From the NCBI GenBank assembly GCA_004764695.1, contig SMSO01000037.1:1162247-1226246 (forward strand): DNA of 64,000 nt. Direction: 5' to 3'. Position 1 is the first letter of the stretch; each line of letters begins with the position of its first letter. The notes beneath the pieces are model-generated. The model was given only the letters and a program-made list of their open reading frames with translations. It searched no databases and was not told where the DNA came from. Below are positions 1 to 11,191 of this stretch, one piece after another. The DNA comes from Schizochytrium sp. TIO01. Taxonomy: Eukaryota; Sar; Bigyra; Thraustochytrida; Thraustochytriidae. The position numbers and the translations under genes are program-made.

Positions 1-1838
1 GTTTTCGTCCTCGAACGCGAACCTCGCAGAATGGATCGCTCCACCCGTTCATGTCGGCTGCAGCGAGATTTCTAGCCTGAACAACCCGAATAATTAGACG
101 CGGGGTTCGAACACTTAAGCCACCTCCGGGTTCTGCAACTTGAGGAAGAGAAAGAATGTGATCCTGCAAGTCATCAACAATCTCTCGCTCATATGAAGGT
201 AACGACTCAATATTTGAAGGCTTATCTTGTTGCCCATCACATGAAAGAGAAGTAGAATGCTCCTGGGAATTTAAAGATACAGGCTGCTTTAAGTGAGAAG
301 TGGCAGCCTCAAATATCACTTGTACATAAATTCGACCCAAATAAGAGTTATACCTAGAATGATCCATTCGATTGGTGTGACTAAGAGTATACCACTGCGG
401 CTCACTCAAACCAGCTTGAGATAAGGCCCACAGAGGAATGTTGACTTGTCCAAGATCATCGTCTCTTGACCACTTATCTTTGTCACGAATAACAAGACAT
501 AATTCATCATCAAGGTTGATATTATCCAGACGCGGAAACTCAAATGCTTCCTCCCACACTGGGTTGAGGGTTGCGCGAATGAACTTTGTGCGGAACCGCC
601 GACCATGACACATTACATTACAATATGGGTCGCTTCTACCAGTGGCGTCAGCTGCGATGAGACCTTCAGCCTGAATTACAACGACTGTGAGTTTGTTATA
701 GGCTTCGGGATGCATCAAACCTCCAGGGTTATCCACCCATGCCTCGTCTTTGCGCACATCGTCAATGCCGAGCGCCATTGCGCGAAGTTTATCTCGCGGG
801 CTTTAGCACTCCTCGTACACGAGGCATTCTAAGATTCTTCCGAAGATTTCTGCGAAGCTGAGCTGAAGTTTCATGTGGAACATCTTTTATAGGACACCAG
901 TAAAATGCCATCTCTACCTCCATCTGGTCTGCAATCGATACAGTAACAAAATTATCTGGTGAGCCCATGGAAACGAACTCCTCAAGTTGAATGTGCACCG
1001 ACGCTAGTGTTGGGCGTGCCCGGGTTAAAACAGCAGTTGTAGATGCCAAGGAAAGGGCACTTTTGATACGCATGGTCAAAATTGTACTTTCATTTACATG
1101 CATGCGTCTGATTGGGAAATGACACACCTCATGGCATGCCACACTTGTGAAACCTGAAGCAGTGAAGCTTGCCGTTTTATGTGAATAGGCATGTGTATCA
1201 AGCTTCAAGTATATTTGCTGGCCCACTAGGCAGGCACCTCCATGTAGGAGCTTTGCAGATCTTAATACTACCATAAGCTCTGCTTCATCTTCTCTTAAAA
1301 ATGGTTGACAGGAGCTATTCCTATCAGAAGTTGAACCCATTCCATGAGTTGACGCTCGCCGAACTTCCGTAATAGTGTGTCTACGTCTCTGTTCATGAGC
1401 ATATGAATACGGCCTTGGGTTGAGTATTCTGGCCTTGCGGTATTTTTTATGCTCTGCTTGTGGTAATGTCGAGGTAGGGCTACCATTTTTATGGTTGTCG
1501 TAACCATATGCATCTTCTTTATCATTGCTGACCTCTTCTTCTTCGTCTTCTTCGTCTTCCTCGTCTTCTTCGTCTTCTTCGTCTTCTTCGTCTTCCTCGT
1601 CTTCCCCATCGCTATCGTTATCGGTGTCCATGATCTCTTGAAGTTGCTTCAGGGCCTCGAGTTGTTGTCCTTCGCCTAAGTTAGGAACCAGACCTTTGAC
1701 AAGTTCGCGGACCGCAAGAACCTCATCTATACCCTCATTGCCATCAACTTCTTCTTCATCGTCTATGCCAGAAGCATATTCCTCGGCGCTCGTTCCAGCG
1801 GTATCCGCTTCCACATTTCCTTTGCGAAATCTCCACAT
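1..1838 (-). CDS. multi-C2-domain protein, partial, with an internal frame change
   Basis: The gene reads leftward from ATG at 1838 and leaves the window at base 1, so the C-terminus is missing. The N-terminal ~100 residues are very acidic, with an Asp/Glu run encoded by a GAA/GAC repeat at about 1531-1607. Next comes a divergent C2-like domain (about residues 190-320), then two clear C2 domains read from about 720 to 1. The second and third domains keep typical calcium-site aspartates (AADATGRSDPYC with RDKDKWSRDD; AADMNGWSDPFCEV). C2 domains bind calcium, phospholipid or proteins, so a membrane-trafficking or signalling role is inferred. The first frame stops at 789-791 and the C2 frame resumes one base out of phase; its first ATG (778) lies only 10 bases past that stop. 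One gene with an extra base or a tiny intron is far likelier than two genes. Confidence 0.75.
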
Positions 1839-2209
1839 GGTCTCTGGAGCTCGTTTATTCGTTCTGCGACGTGAGCTCCGTTGCTCTCTGACGCTTGACC
1901 ATATGCGGCCTCAACAGCTCTACTGTTGCTTATTACTACTACTACCTGTCTTACTAACGCTACCGGGTCGTTTGGTCCATGTACTAGTTATCAGGTCTAA
2001 AGCAAAATCAGAAACCGAAGTCGAAGCTGACCTTTTGCAGATTTCTGTGAGCAAGCGAGATACGTGTATCAAATCCGTTGATGAGCTAGAAGCCCTAACC
2101 AGAATAAATTCTGTGAGGGATTCAACTTCAGGCTCTTCACGAAGTCACCCTCCTTGTATAAGAGCTTTTGTTTGTTTTATGGGTAAGTTCTTACGGAAGC
2201 ACTGCTCAT
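1839..2209 (-). other. possible 5' exons of the C2-domain gene
   Basis: The frame of the 1838 ATG stays open upstream to a TGA near 1907, and beyond two stops the same frame contains a protein-like Ser-rich helical stretch (about 2132-1955). A GTAAGA...GAG intron of 45 nt at 1954-1910 would remove the stops and keep phase. A second GTAAGA donor at 2194 with an acceptor at 2133 would join a five-codon first exon starting at ATG 2209. The splice signals are seen; their use is inference. Transcription could equally start near 1838. Confidence 0.3.
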
Positions 2210-3050
2210 GAGTGGAGAAGCCTGGGAGGGCCAATATGCATCGCGTTACATTACCGCATGTAAAGAACCCTCTTCTGTGTCTGTGCTGTTCTTGCAATCC
2301 TAGATCTCTGGTTTTCCATGCACGAAGTTTACAATCAGCTAAAACGAATCGTGATTCTTATAATAAGATGCTTACTGTGCAACAATAACGAACTGTTTAG
2401 AAGATATAGACAGACCAATATAAGATACAGTGGTGGAAAGCTCTCGCACTAATCGCAGCAATATCTGCAGTATGGCCACGGGTGCTTCATGTGAGCATAC
2501 AAGAGGGAGGCAACCTTAACTCGAAAGTCAATAACGATATTATCCAGATCAAATTTTCATGAAGTACTTCTCGAGCTTTGCCTTAGCCAGACAGTTTGTC
2601 TCAACAATTCTAGCATCATTAAGTCCTTAATACGCAGCGTTTTCGAGCATCTTAAGTGCGTAGTAGAATCAGGTCAAATGTAAAAACTAACAGCATTATG
2701 ATTGTGACCTGCCCTCTATCTTCACTCGCCAGACAGGTCACCCCAACAAGGTTGATGAGTGAGCTTGGTGGGTGCGAGAAAGCTATGCTTGAAAGAAATC
2801 ACATGGTCTTTCGCCTTTGTTAATCTCTTCCATGAACCTGATGAAATTTGTACCGTGCTGATTTCGATTACCTTTCTCGCTCATTTCTTTGGGACAAGAT
2901 ATTGCACGTATCCTAGGTAGCTGTTAAGGTCTTCAAAGTTTGGTTTGGGGAAACTTCGACATCTTTGCAGAGGCAGCGCACACCCTTTCTTCTTATTATG
3001 GAGCCAATATCAGATGGCGCTGATGTTTTACTGATTGAAGACGAATTGTC
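2210..3050. other. intergenic, no supported gene
   Basis: No long ORF with a recognisable product. Short ORFs on both strands overlap each other and mostly lack ATG starts. Confidence 0.5.
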
Positions 3051-3834
3051 GTGCTTTGGCTGGCTTGCCAACATAGTACACCAACCCACGTTTGCACCGA
3101 CGAATCCTTGCCACCACTTCCTGATGATCACCTCACGTGTCGAGCGATGCATCTGTTTTGGCTGCAGGCTGCTGGCATCGAGTTCTGTCGTCTTTATCTC
3201 GTTCTTGTTAGTCTTCGAAGTGCAATGTATGCTGGACCTCGAGGTCTTGGATTTCAGCCACCTATCGGATTTATCATTGTAATTTGCGAAGGATGGCGGT
3301 ATCAAGCGATCGATTCGATTGAAAGTAATTCCCTGCAACTTGCACGTGTAGAAATGGTACGATTTCCACCAGCTCGATTGCAAAGGTATAATACCCTGGC
3401 ACGATGGCTCGGTGTGGCATTGAACTTATTAAGGCAGATGTAATATCCTGTGACCTGAGCCGTTATTGTGATCTCCTGCGCTTCCTGGTCAGTCAGTAGT
3501 AGGGTATATTCGTTTGTTCATTCACTCACGGTAGGTTGGATTACAGGCAATCTCTTCTCAATTCTTCCAACCTCCCTCCACCGAATTACATTTGCAGCGT
3601 CCTTTAGCCCAGGGTCGAGAACTTGAGATCATCTCGGCAGGCCTTTCTTTGCTGCTTGTCGGGCTGATCTTGTTCCACTCTGGTCTTTTAGCTGCGAACT
3701 ACTCTGTTCGTGAGCTCGTGAGCTTTCTCCATCCACAAGCCTCCATCAGAATTCATACAAAGGACTCTTCGCGATTGCAAGTTGGACTTGAAAGCTACAC
3801 AAAAAGTGATAACAGATTACTTAACAAAAATTAG
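3051..3834 (+). other. possible spliced gene, unrecognised
   Basis: An open frame at about 3051-3443 is followed by a pyrimidine-rich tract ending TTTGCAG at 3597, and then an open frame to 3834 with a hydrophobic segment (about 20 residues, likely one membrane helix) and a basic tail. The 3' splice site looks good, but I could not find a donor that keeps phase, and neither part resembles a family I know. On the opposite strand an ORF of 156 codons (2913-3383) overlaps and is equally unproven. Confidence 0.2.
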
Positions 3835-4086
3835 CCCTACCTACCTACAACTTTTTTTTTTCTTCTTTTCTTTCTTTTATATTCTGTTTATACGATAACT
3901 GGAAAAAAAAGAAAAGAAAAATGAACTCTTATGCTGTTAAAAAAAGGAAACAAAAAAAAAAAGGGTATTCATTACAAATTTGTTACCAATTATGTAAACC
4001 AAGAGCTTGCTTGAGCAGAGTTGGATGCAATCAATCATATATGCTTCGTCAATGTGCAATCTTGGGTATCTCGAAGACTTGACAAC

Positions 4087-4130
4087 TTGAGAGTGAGAGT
4101 CTGCTCGCTTGAGAGTGAGAGTCTGCTCGC
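4087..4130. repeat. 22-bp perfect tandem duplication
   Basis: Two adjacent identical copies of a unit beginning TTGAGAGTGAGAGTCTGCTC, at 4087-4108 and 4109-4130. Confidence 0.9.
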
Positions 4131-4316
4131 GTGTTTATTTACCAGCAGTAACCCGACTAACAATAGGCCCAAAAGTCCATGCCGAGCAATAGGTCTCGCG
4201 GTTCTGTCGTCTGGCTGCTGCCAATGTTCCCACGAAGTGCAGCCACCGCCAGCGCACGGTATCAAGCACTGCTGTGAGAAACCTTAAGCGACGAAGACTA
4301 TGTATTCGATTACTCA

Positions 4317-4410
4317 CTTATTCATTCGATTATTCATTCGATTATTCGATTATTCATTCGATTAATCGATTATTCATTCGATTATTCGATTATTCATTTA
4401 TTCATTCAAA
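4317..4410. repeat. ATTC/GATT-type imperfect microsatellite
   Basis: Interleaved ATTCATTCGATT units with insertions; visible directly. Confidence 0.85.
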
Positions 4411-4913
4411 GGGTGCGTGACTTTGAGGAAGGGCCCATTTCTCCATCTGGATACCTCGTCATTCGCGCGAGAGAGAGCTCGTCTGCCTTTGAACCAAATT
4501 CGTAGCTCACGAGCGTGCATTTATTTCTGCATTCCACCATGCCATCATAAATTTATTTATTTATTTAGTTATTTAGTTATTTAGCTTCTCCACCCTCCTC
4601 GAGGCCACGAAGTTGACAATTTGATGGCAAACCACGCGCAGCAAGTTAGTGATGCCGCTCGCTCACGCCGCAATTGTGGCCGCGAACTTATGAAACGAAA
4701 AGCTCTTGACTGACCTGTGACACAGTGAAACAGAGAATGCGTGAAAACCCGCGCTTCCCATTTCTGTGGGGCGTGGAGGTCTGAACATTAGATCAGTAGT
4801 ATTATCTATTTATCGCCCTCCTTCCTTTCGCATGTTCTGCCTCCTCAGCGAGTTTACTTCTTTGATTTTGGTGGACTTGTTTACGATTGCTGACCATTGT
4901 GCGTGCGTGAGAC

Positions 4914-4985
4914 AGTGAGAGAGTGAGAGAGTGAATGAATAAATGAATGAGTGAATGAATGAGTGAATGAATGAATGAATGAATG
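4914..4985. repeat. GAAT/GAGT tetranucleotide repeat
   Basis: GAGA/GTGA units grade into GAATGAATGAGT repeats. Confidence 0.85.
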
Positions 4986-6409
4986 CATAATCGTTTTTTA
5001 TATTCATGAATTCATGAAATTAATTTTATAAAATTCGTCGAACTAAGAGCGCTCTCTGCTCTGCTCTTCACTTCAGTCAGAGTGGAGAAAGGCCATGTGA
5101 AATGAAGTAAGGCTGCCACGAAACTAGATCTTCAGCAGCGTGGCGAGCTAGCTCGCTCTTTGGCTTTCTTGACAGTGCACGACGCCGCCTCGCATAGCTT
5201 CGACTCTGCGGCTGTCAAGCTTGCTTTCACAGAGCACAAGAGCGAATTGGGCGAAGCGGAGTTGGTTGACCGAGCGAGCGAGCGAGCGAGTGAAAGAATG
5301 CTTGCGACAGGAATAAACGAATGAATGAATGAATGAATATAATGAGTGATCAGAAAGATTTGCTTGCTGCCGTGAAATTGAAGCCCAAGTTGTGGTGCTC
5401 CTGGCTGATGGTATCCGAATCCATCACAGCCCAGCACCTGAAGACAGTCGATCTCCGCCTTGACAACCTTAAACTGTGTCTCTTGGCGACCTTGATGGTG
5501 CATTCATTCATTCATTGATTCATCGATTCATTCATTCTTGATTTCACCGCGGAGGCAGATTTGTGTCATTCGCAAGAATTGGTCAGAAGCGAAGGAATGC
5601 CGAGCGGTGGAGATGGCCAAGATTTTACACGAGTCAGCGCGTGAACTCGCAGCAGCTCGAGGACGTGGTTCGACGTCTACTCAGAGAAGCAGCAGCAGCA
5701 GCAGCCGCCGCAGGACAACCCAAACTCCTCGACTCGAGAGCACCAGTGTGCGGCAGGCTGCAATTAGGTACGTTTCACTCCTTCCAGGGTGGTCCACGGC
5801 GATGTGACATGGTCAGCACGGCTGCGTGTAATGCTTGTAATCTCGCCAGCGTGAAGATGAAAAGCACGGTGGCCTGCTCGCACCGCCTGCCGCATCGTCC
5901 ATCCTGCGAGCGATTCGCCAAGACATCTTCGCTCCTGGGGCCCGAGCAGAACCTCAGGTTGGCGCTCGTCCTGGCGACAAAGAACTCGCAGCAGGCTGGG
6001 CCTGCAAAGGGCCACGACTCGAGCGGGATTTCGTGGCGTACATGCCAAACGGGTAATTTGCTTTTGGAACCCATCGACATCGAGAACGATTAGGACGTAC
6101 GAGAACGTACGGCTTTCTTACGGACCGCTGCAGAGCCTAAGAAGCTCTAGTTCTCTCGTCCTCGCGTTCCCTGGACAGGCTTTCGAGCGGACGGGAACCA
6201 GCAAAACCCGAAGTGGCCGAGACCCGAGTCGTCCTGGCTTGCTGCTCTTGCAGCGTACTCGAGGAGGAGGAGGAGGGCAGGAGGAGGAGGTTGCAGCGAG
6301 CGAGACCTGCTTTGAGGACTCGCTGACAAGATCGCGAGAGGAGGTTTACGCGGTAGACGCTTTAATTGCCGGAGAGCAGCAGCGAGGAGTCTGCTGCGGG
6401 CTGGAGAAC

Positions 6410-8658
6410 ATGGGCGTGAGACCAAGCAGACCCGACTCGGAGGGGCCCGAATATGGCGAGGAGTTTATGCCCGACTACAATGATGACGAAGTCAAGTATT
6501 GCATGTTCAAGGACGATGTGGCGAAAATTCGCTATGCGCAGAAAGGAATTGCGGCAAGGCCTGAAGAAGGAGGCTTCCCAAGCCATACGCTCGTGCAGGC
6601 TTTCCAGCTTGCTGCGGAATCGAGTCCAGGACAAACCTGCTCTTCGAGTTGAGCGACCCCTGCCTGAATTTTCGCCAGAGACTGGTGCGCCCGCGCCGCT
6701 ACCAACAGACCAATGGAAAACTTGGACTTGGCACGAATATTATCAAGAGTCGCGAGCAGTGGCCAAAGCGTTCCTCGCTTTGGGGGCTGTGAGATATGAT
6801 GGTGTCATGATTTTGGGGTTCAATTCCCCAGAGTGGTTCATGGCACAAATGGGCGCCATGATGATGGGCGCCATCACGGCCGGCGTCTATCCCACAGACA
6901 CAAAGGCACAGGTTGCGTACAAATCTCAGCTGGCAGACGGCGCGATTGCTGTAGTGGACTCAGCCTCTAATTTTGAGAAGTTCGCCGGTGTGGTAGATGA
7001 ACTGCCCGAGTTACGGGCAATCATTACATGGGGATGCGAAAAGGAGGATGTCACCCGCAGCGATGGCTCCGTTGTTAAAGTCATGACATGGGAGCAACTG
7101 ATTGCGATGGGAAGCAAGGAAACTAACGACGAAGAGTTGGACGAAATTATTGATAGTATCAAGCCTGGTAACTGCGCACTCCTTGTCTTTACTAGTGGAA
7201 CCACTGGAATGCCAAAGGCTGTCATGATTAGCCACGATAATATGTTATTTGTCGTCTTTTCAGTCGTTGAGCGAAATGTACCAGATTTTGGCCTCTTGCC
7301 TGAGCAAGAACGTCTTCTGTCTTATCTTCCTCTGTCTCATGTGGCCGGTATGATGGTAGATATTGTTGTGCCATTGGTCGCAACTGGGATACCGTCCGTG
7401 CTGGACAACCACCCACTTTGCTCGTCCGTACGATCTTAAGCAGGGAAGTCTCGGTGATCGTCTTCGCGTAGTGCGCCCCACTTTCTTTCTTGGTGTACCT
7501 CGTGTCTATGAAAAGATTGCAGAAAAGCTCAAGTCTATTGGAGCCAAAACGACCGGCGTTCGAAAGTCCATTTCGAACTGGGCAAAAGCGCAGGCAAAGT
7601 ATGCGCAGGACCACAAGCTCTTGGGAGGCGACGGTGCAACTGGTCTCATGTATCCAGTAGCAAACAAGCTCCTCGGTAAGGTGCACGAAGCCCTCGGTTT
7701 AGATATTGCGAAATCGATCCTCTCCGGAGCCGCTCCTCTTTCCATAGACACTGTCGAGTACTTTGCGCAGATTGGTCTCAATGTCAACGAGGTCTATGGT
7801 ATGTCCGAATGTACTGGCGTTGCTACATGGAGTACAGATGACTGCCACATGTGGGGTAGCGTAGGTTTTCAGGTCGAGGGAACTGAGGTGAGAGTTTTTG
7901 AAGTTTCCGAAGACGGTTCGAAGAGGGAATGCCCCAAAGCTGAGAACTTTGACCGGCCAACTGATGAAGAGCAGGGTGAGCTCTGCCTTCGCGGCCGCAA
8001 CATCATGATGGGCTACCTTGCAAACCCGAAGCTGGGAGAAGAGCATGTGGAAGATATTCGGGCTAAGAACGAGGCTGCGATTGACAACGAGGGCTTTCTT
8101 CACAGTGGTGACAGGGGCATCAAGACGACACAAAACATTTACCGCATTACCGGTCGCTATAAAGAGCTCATCATTACAGCCGGCGGAGAAAACATTTCCC
8201 CAGTGCCAATCGAGGACGCTCTCAAAAAGGTCTGTCCTATAGTTTCCAATGCTGTGATGATTGGAGACAAGCGCAAATTTAATGTAATGCTTATTACTTT
8301 GACTACCCAGGGAGCCAATGGAGAGCGACCTGGCACTGAAAACTTGGCTGGAGATGCAGCAAAACTTGATAAACAAATCTCTACTCTGCCAGAAGCAATG
8401 AAGTCTGATAAATTCATCAAGACTATTACCGACGCCCTTACTGTTGTGAACAAGGATGATCGAGTTGTTGTTTCCAACGCTTCGAAGATTCAAAAATTCA
8501 CTATTTTGCCCCGTGATCTTTCAGTGGAGACTGGCGAAATTACTCCATCCCTGAAACTGAAGCGCTCGGTGACTCAAGATAATTTCCATGACATCATTGA
8601 GCTCATGTACAAGTCTGACCAGGTTTATGTGTCGTACAATGACCTCATCCATGAATAG
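6410..8658 (+). pseudogene. ACSBG-like acyl-CoA synthetase, copy 1 (two frameshifts)
   Basis: First gene of the tandem array. It activates long- or very-long-chain fatty acids to acyl-CoA via an acyl-AMP intermediate (family knowledge). ATG at 6410 opens MGVRPSRP, an N-myristoylation-type start shared by all copies. The family landmarks are present across three frame segments: ILGFNSPEWFMAQMGAMMMG, FTSGTTGMPK (ATP/AMP loop), SYLPLSHVAGMM, YGMSE, HSGD, GRYKELIITAGGENISP and the C-terminal TPSLKLKRS with the expected catalytic lysine. Two single-base insertions break it relative to the other three copies. One is an extra G in CCAGGAC at about 6629-6630 (frame A would stop at 6650); the other is an extra G in ACTGGGATA at about 7386-7388 (frame would stop at 7437). 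Without them the product would be 748 residues. Every motif is otherwise intact, so sequencing error is as plausible as a young pseudogene. Confidence 0.8.
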
Positions 8659-11191
8659 TAAGCGAGATCTGGTTACATTTTAAAGCTTTTGACATTCCTA
8701 CTTGCGGACGGTTTACCACATGAACATGCACAGATTTATGCTTTGCAGAGTTCCAGTGAACAATTTGGCTATGTTTCTTCTTCTTCGATAAAATAACATA
8801 GATTTAAAGCTACTATTTCTCTTTAATTAATACCTCTGACGAGCGATAGCGATTTTGTTATATATTCCTCTCAAGGTATTTCTCATGCTCGCTCAAGTTC
8901 TTTCCGACAACGAACATTCACTTTCTTCGCCTGCATTCTATGTTGACCCGTGGCGTCTATTCCCAGACGAAGAGTCTAGAAACAGTTTTGATCATGGCTC
9001 CTGAAGAGATGCCTGGCTTCTTGCTACCCCACTGTCAATCTTACGTGGTCTTTTTCATAGTCCCACTTAAACTTCAGTGACCAAAGATCGTCAGTCTGAT
9101 TAGAGTGTGTTCGTCACCTGTAGGTACTAATTAGGGCTCATTCAGAATGCCGCTCGTTGTCGCTAACAGGTGCCTAGAATCTCCCCATCGTTGCAATGAA
9201 TTTTCGAAGGAGTCTTTAGGCACCTCAGCCATTGGCACCCGCTCCTTGCAAACTCGCAACTGCGCCGGCACGGATCGTGTTGAAAGCGTAAGTTCTAAGT
9301 TTCTGACCTTCAACCTCTTCTTCGATGAGACGGTCGAACCCCTAAACCTCTGTTGTGCTGGGCGATAAGCAATCGTCCGGCTCTGCATCTCTCTTCACTC
9401 TGCATCGCCATGATGACCGCCCATTTCTGTCTGCCCGTCGATTCCTGCTTCTTATCTTCTTCGTGCACTTTGCCTGCGAGTTACGGCGGATTCTGGCACA
9501 TTTCCAGCGCCCGCAGATGCCAGCCGGTACGTGGTACTGACTCTTTGCAGCACGTCTCTTCAGGCCGGACGATCACAGCAACCTGTGTGAGGGCTGCGTT
9601 GTCGGAAACCCTCTCCGACTTGTCCTAAACGCGCGATCTGTTGCGTAGCAGAAGAGATGGCCTCGCCTTGAAAGTGGTCTCGTCACAATTACAATGTTGC
9701 ATTCCTATGAAACTTACAAAGGGAGTTGGTTACCTATTAGTCTTTAGTACCCGTTGGTTAATCAGAACAGCGTGGAAATGCGCAGCATTAAGAGTCGAAG
9801 TGCCACGCGATGCCCCCTCTTCCTGCTAAGACACCGCCGCACGTCAACAAGACCTGCCGTAGATCTTCTTCAACGCCATGATCGCTCAAATCGAGAGAGA
9901 ACTGTCGTAGTTGCCAACCTCAATGACGATCGATGTCTTGGAGCTAAGTGCTGACAGCCTGGTAAAAGAAAATTTATGTTCTTTTAGGTGGCCAGTTTGT
10001 AGAATGCAAATCACCCGTGTACCTGCACAACTACTGCCAACACGTTGCATTTTCTTTGAAGAAGGTCGCAGTGCTCCACGAACGAAGATGCTTCCGCGTC
10101 GACGTCCAATTTTCCGGCCAACGGAAGCGATGTTGATGCTAATTTTCATCATCTTCTTCATGATCATCATGACATGACATGGACAGTCCTACTTGAGGCG
10201 ACCTGGGAGGTACTTGGCCTCTGCATGTAGTATCTGCACGCCTAAGAGGACCATCCATCTTCGGTTGATTTCGCTCGCTCGAGGCTCGTGAGAGTCTCGA
10301 TTCATCGATAAACCGCGACGGTCTCTGGAGCTTTTGTTTCCGTGTTGTTGAGAATTGGCTGCTGCAAATAAATCGTCACTCTTGTGCTTTCGGGAGATCG
10401 ATCTTGAGTTCGCCAAACACTCGATCAACAACAACCTGCGAGTTCAACTGCATTTGGAGGGAACTTGAGGCGATCTCAACAACGCGAACGAGAGCGGTGA
10501 TCTCAGCCTGCGGGAATTGGATGCCTCCTCGCATAGCTAGCTTTGGCAAACAGATCAGCCATCACTGCACCATTTTGTTGACAAACTTGAAGAACCCTAT
10601 TGAGCCACAGTGAAATTAACACCTCGAGTTTCCAAAACCGTGCTTGGACGAAGGGGTTTTGTTTTAGTTGATCAACAGTTGTGTGTGTGCTGGAGAAAAG
10701 CCAACTTCAGCAGGCAATAAACCTGAGGCAGAAATGAGTATGCGCTCTGTTTGAGCCTACTTCGGAGAGAAGGAGAGAAGAAGTTCTATCTGGCGATACG
10801 CGAAGAGATGTGCAAAACGTACTTTCAGACCTGCACGGCCAAGAGAGGGGAGGTTGCTCTGTACTGCTCGCTCGAGCGAGAACTCGAGAGCAGAGCATAG
10901 CATCATCAGCGTTAGGTGTGTTGTGTAGAAGAAACTATGAATGGAACAAGTTTTTTGGAAAAAGAAAGTAAAAGAAGGAAGCAAGTAGCAGTTGATTAGG
11001 CGTTTTTCCAAGGTGGGTCTAGATCTTGGATTTTCAAGATTGACTAAAACTGAGCGAACAACAACCAAAAGAAATCAAGTCAGTTAACCAGACCAGATCC
11101 GGCAAAACCAAATCGACAACTTCGAGAGCAAGAACTCAGAGGAAAAGTTAGCAAAGCAAAAGACCACATTGAGGGACTGAAAAGAGGCATC
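8659..11191. other. intergenic between synthetase copies 1 and 2
   Basis: About 2.5 kb without a supportable gene; small ORFs on both strands contradict each other and lack recognisable motifs. A perfect 14-bp palindrome CTCGCTCGAGCGAG lies at 10867-10880, about 310 bases before the copy 2 start codon. Confidence 0.55.
10867..10880. promoter_or_regulatory. 14-bp palindrome upstream of synthetase copy 2
   Basis: CTCGCTCGAGCGAG is its own reverse complement and could be a dimeric transcription-factor site. The role is a guess; a further CTCGAG follows a few bases downstream. Confidence 0.25.

Larger units (their letters stand above)
3835..6409. other. intergenic, repeat-containing leader of the synthetase array
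   Basis: Contains CTACCTACCTA at 3837, A- and T-rich runs (3850-3960), a perfect 22-bp direct duplication (4087-4130), ATTC/GATT-type repeats (4317-4410), GAAT repeats (4914-4985 and 5318-5340) and CATT repeats (5500-5536). From about 5560 the sequence becomes GC-rich with a CAG run near 5690. ORFs in 5538-6425 overlap on both strands, and the largest begins at GTG, so I do not call one. The last ~300 bases are probably promoter and 5' UTR of synthetase copy 1. Confidence 0.5.

Noticed and set aside
1295-1679. Lys/Thr-rich and Phe/Val-rich ORFs over the acidic repeat
   Set aside because: Out-of-frame readings of the GAA/GAC repeat inside the C2 gene.
2913-3383. 156-codon minus-strand ORF
   Set aside because: No motif; competes with plus-strand frames that have a better splice acceptor.
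5538-6425. Overlapping ORFs before synthetase copy 1
   Set aside because: They conflict across strands and the longest starts at GTG; GC-rich composition alone keeps frames open.
6590-6632. Small intron to explain the first copy 1 frame break
   Set aside because: A phase-matching 37-nt GT-AG pair exists but would remove residues that align with the other three paralogs.
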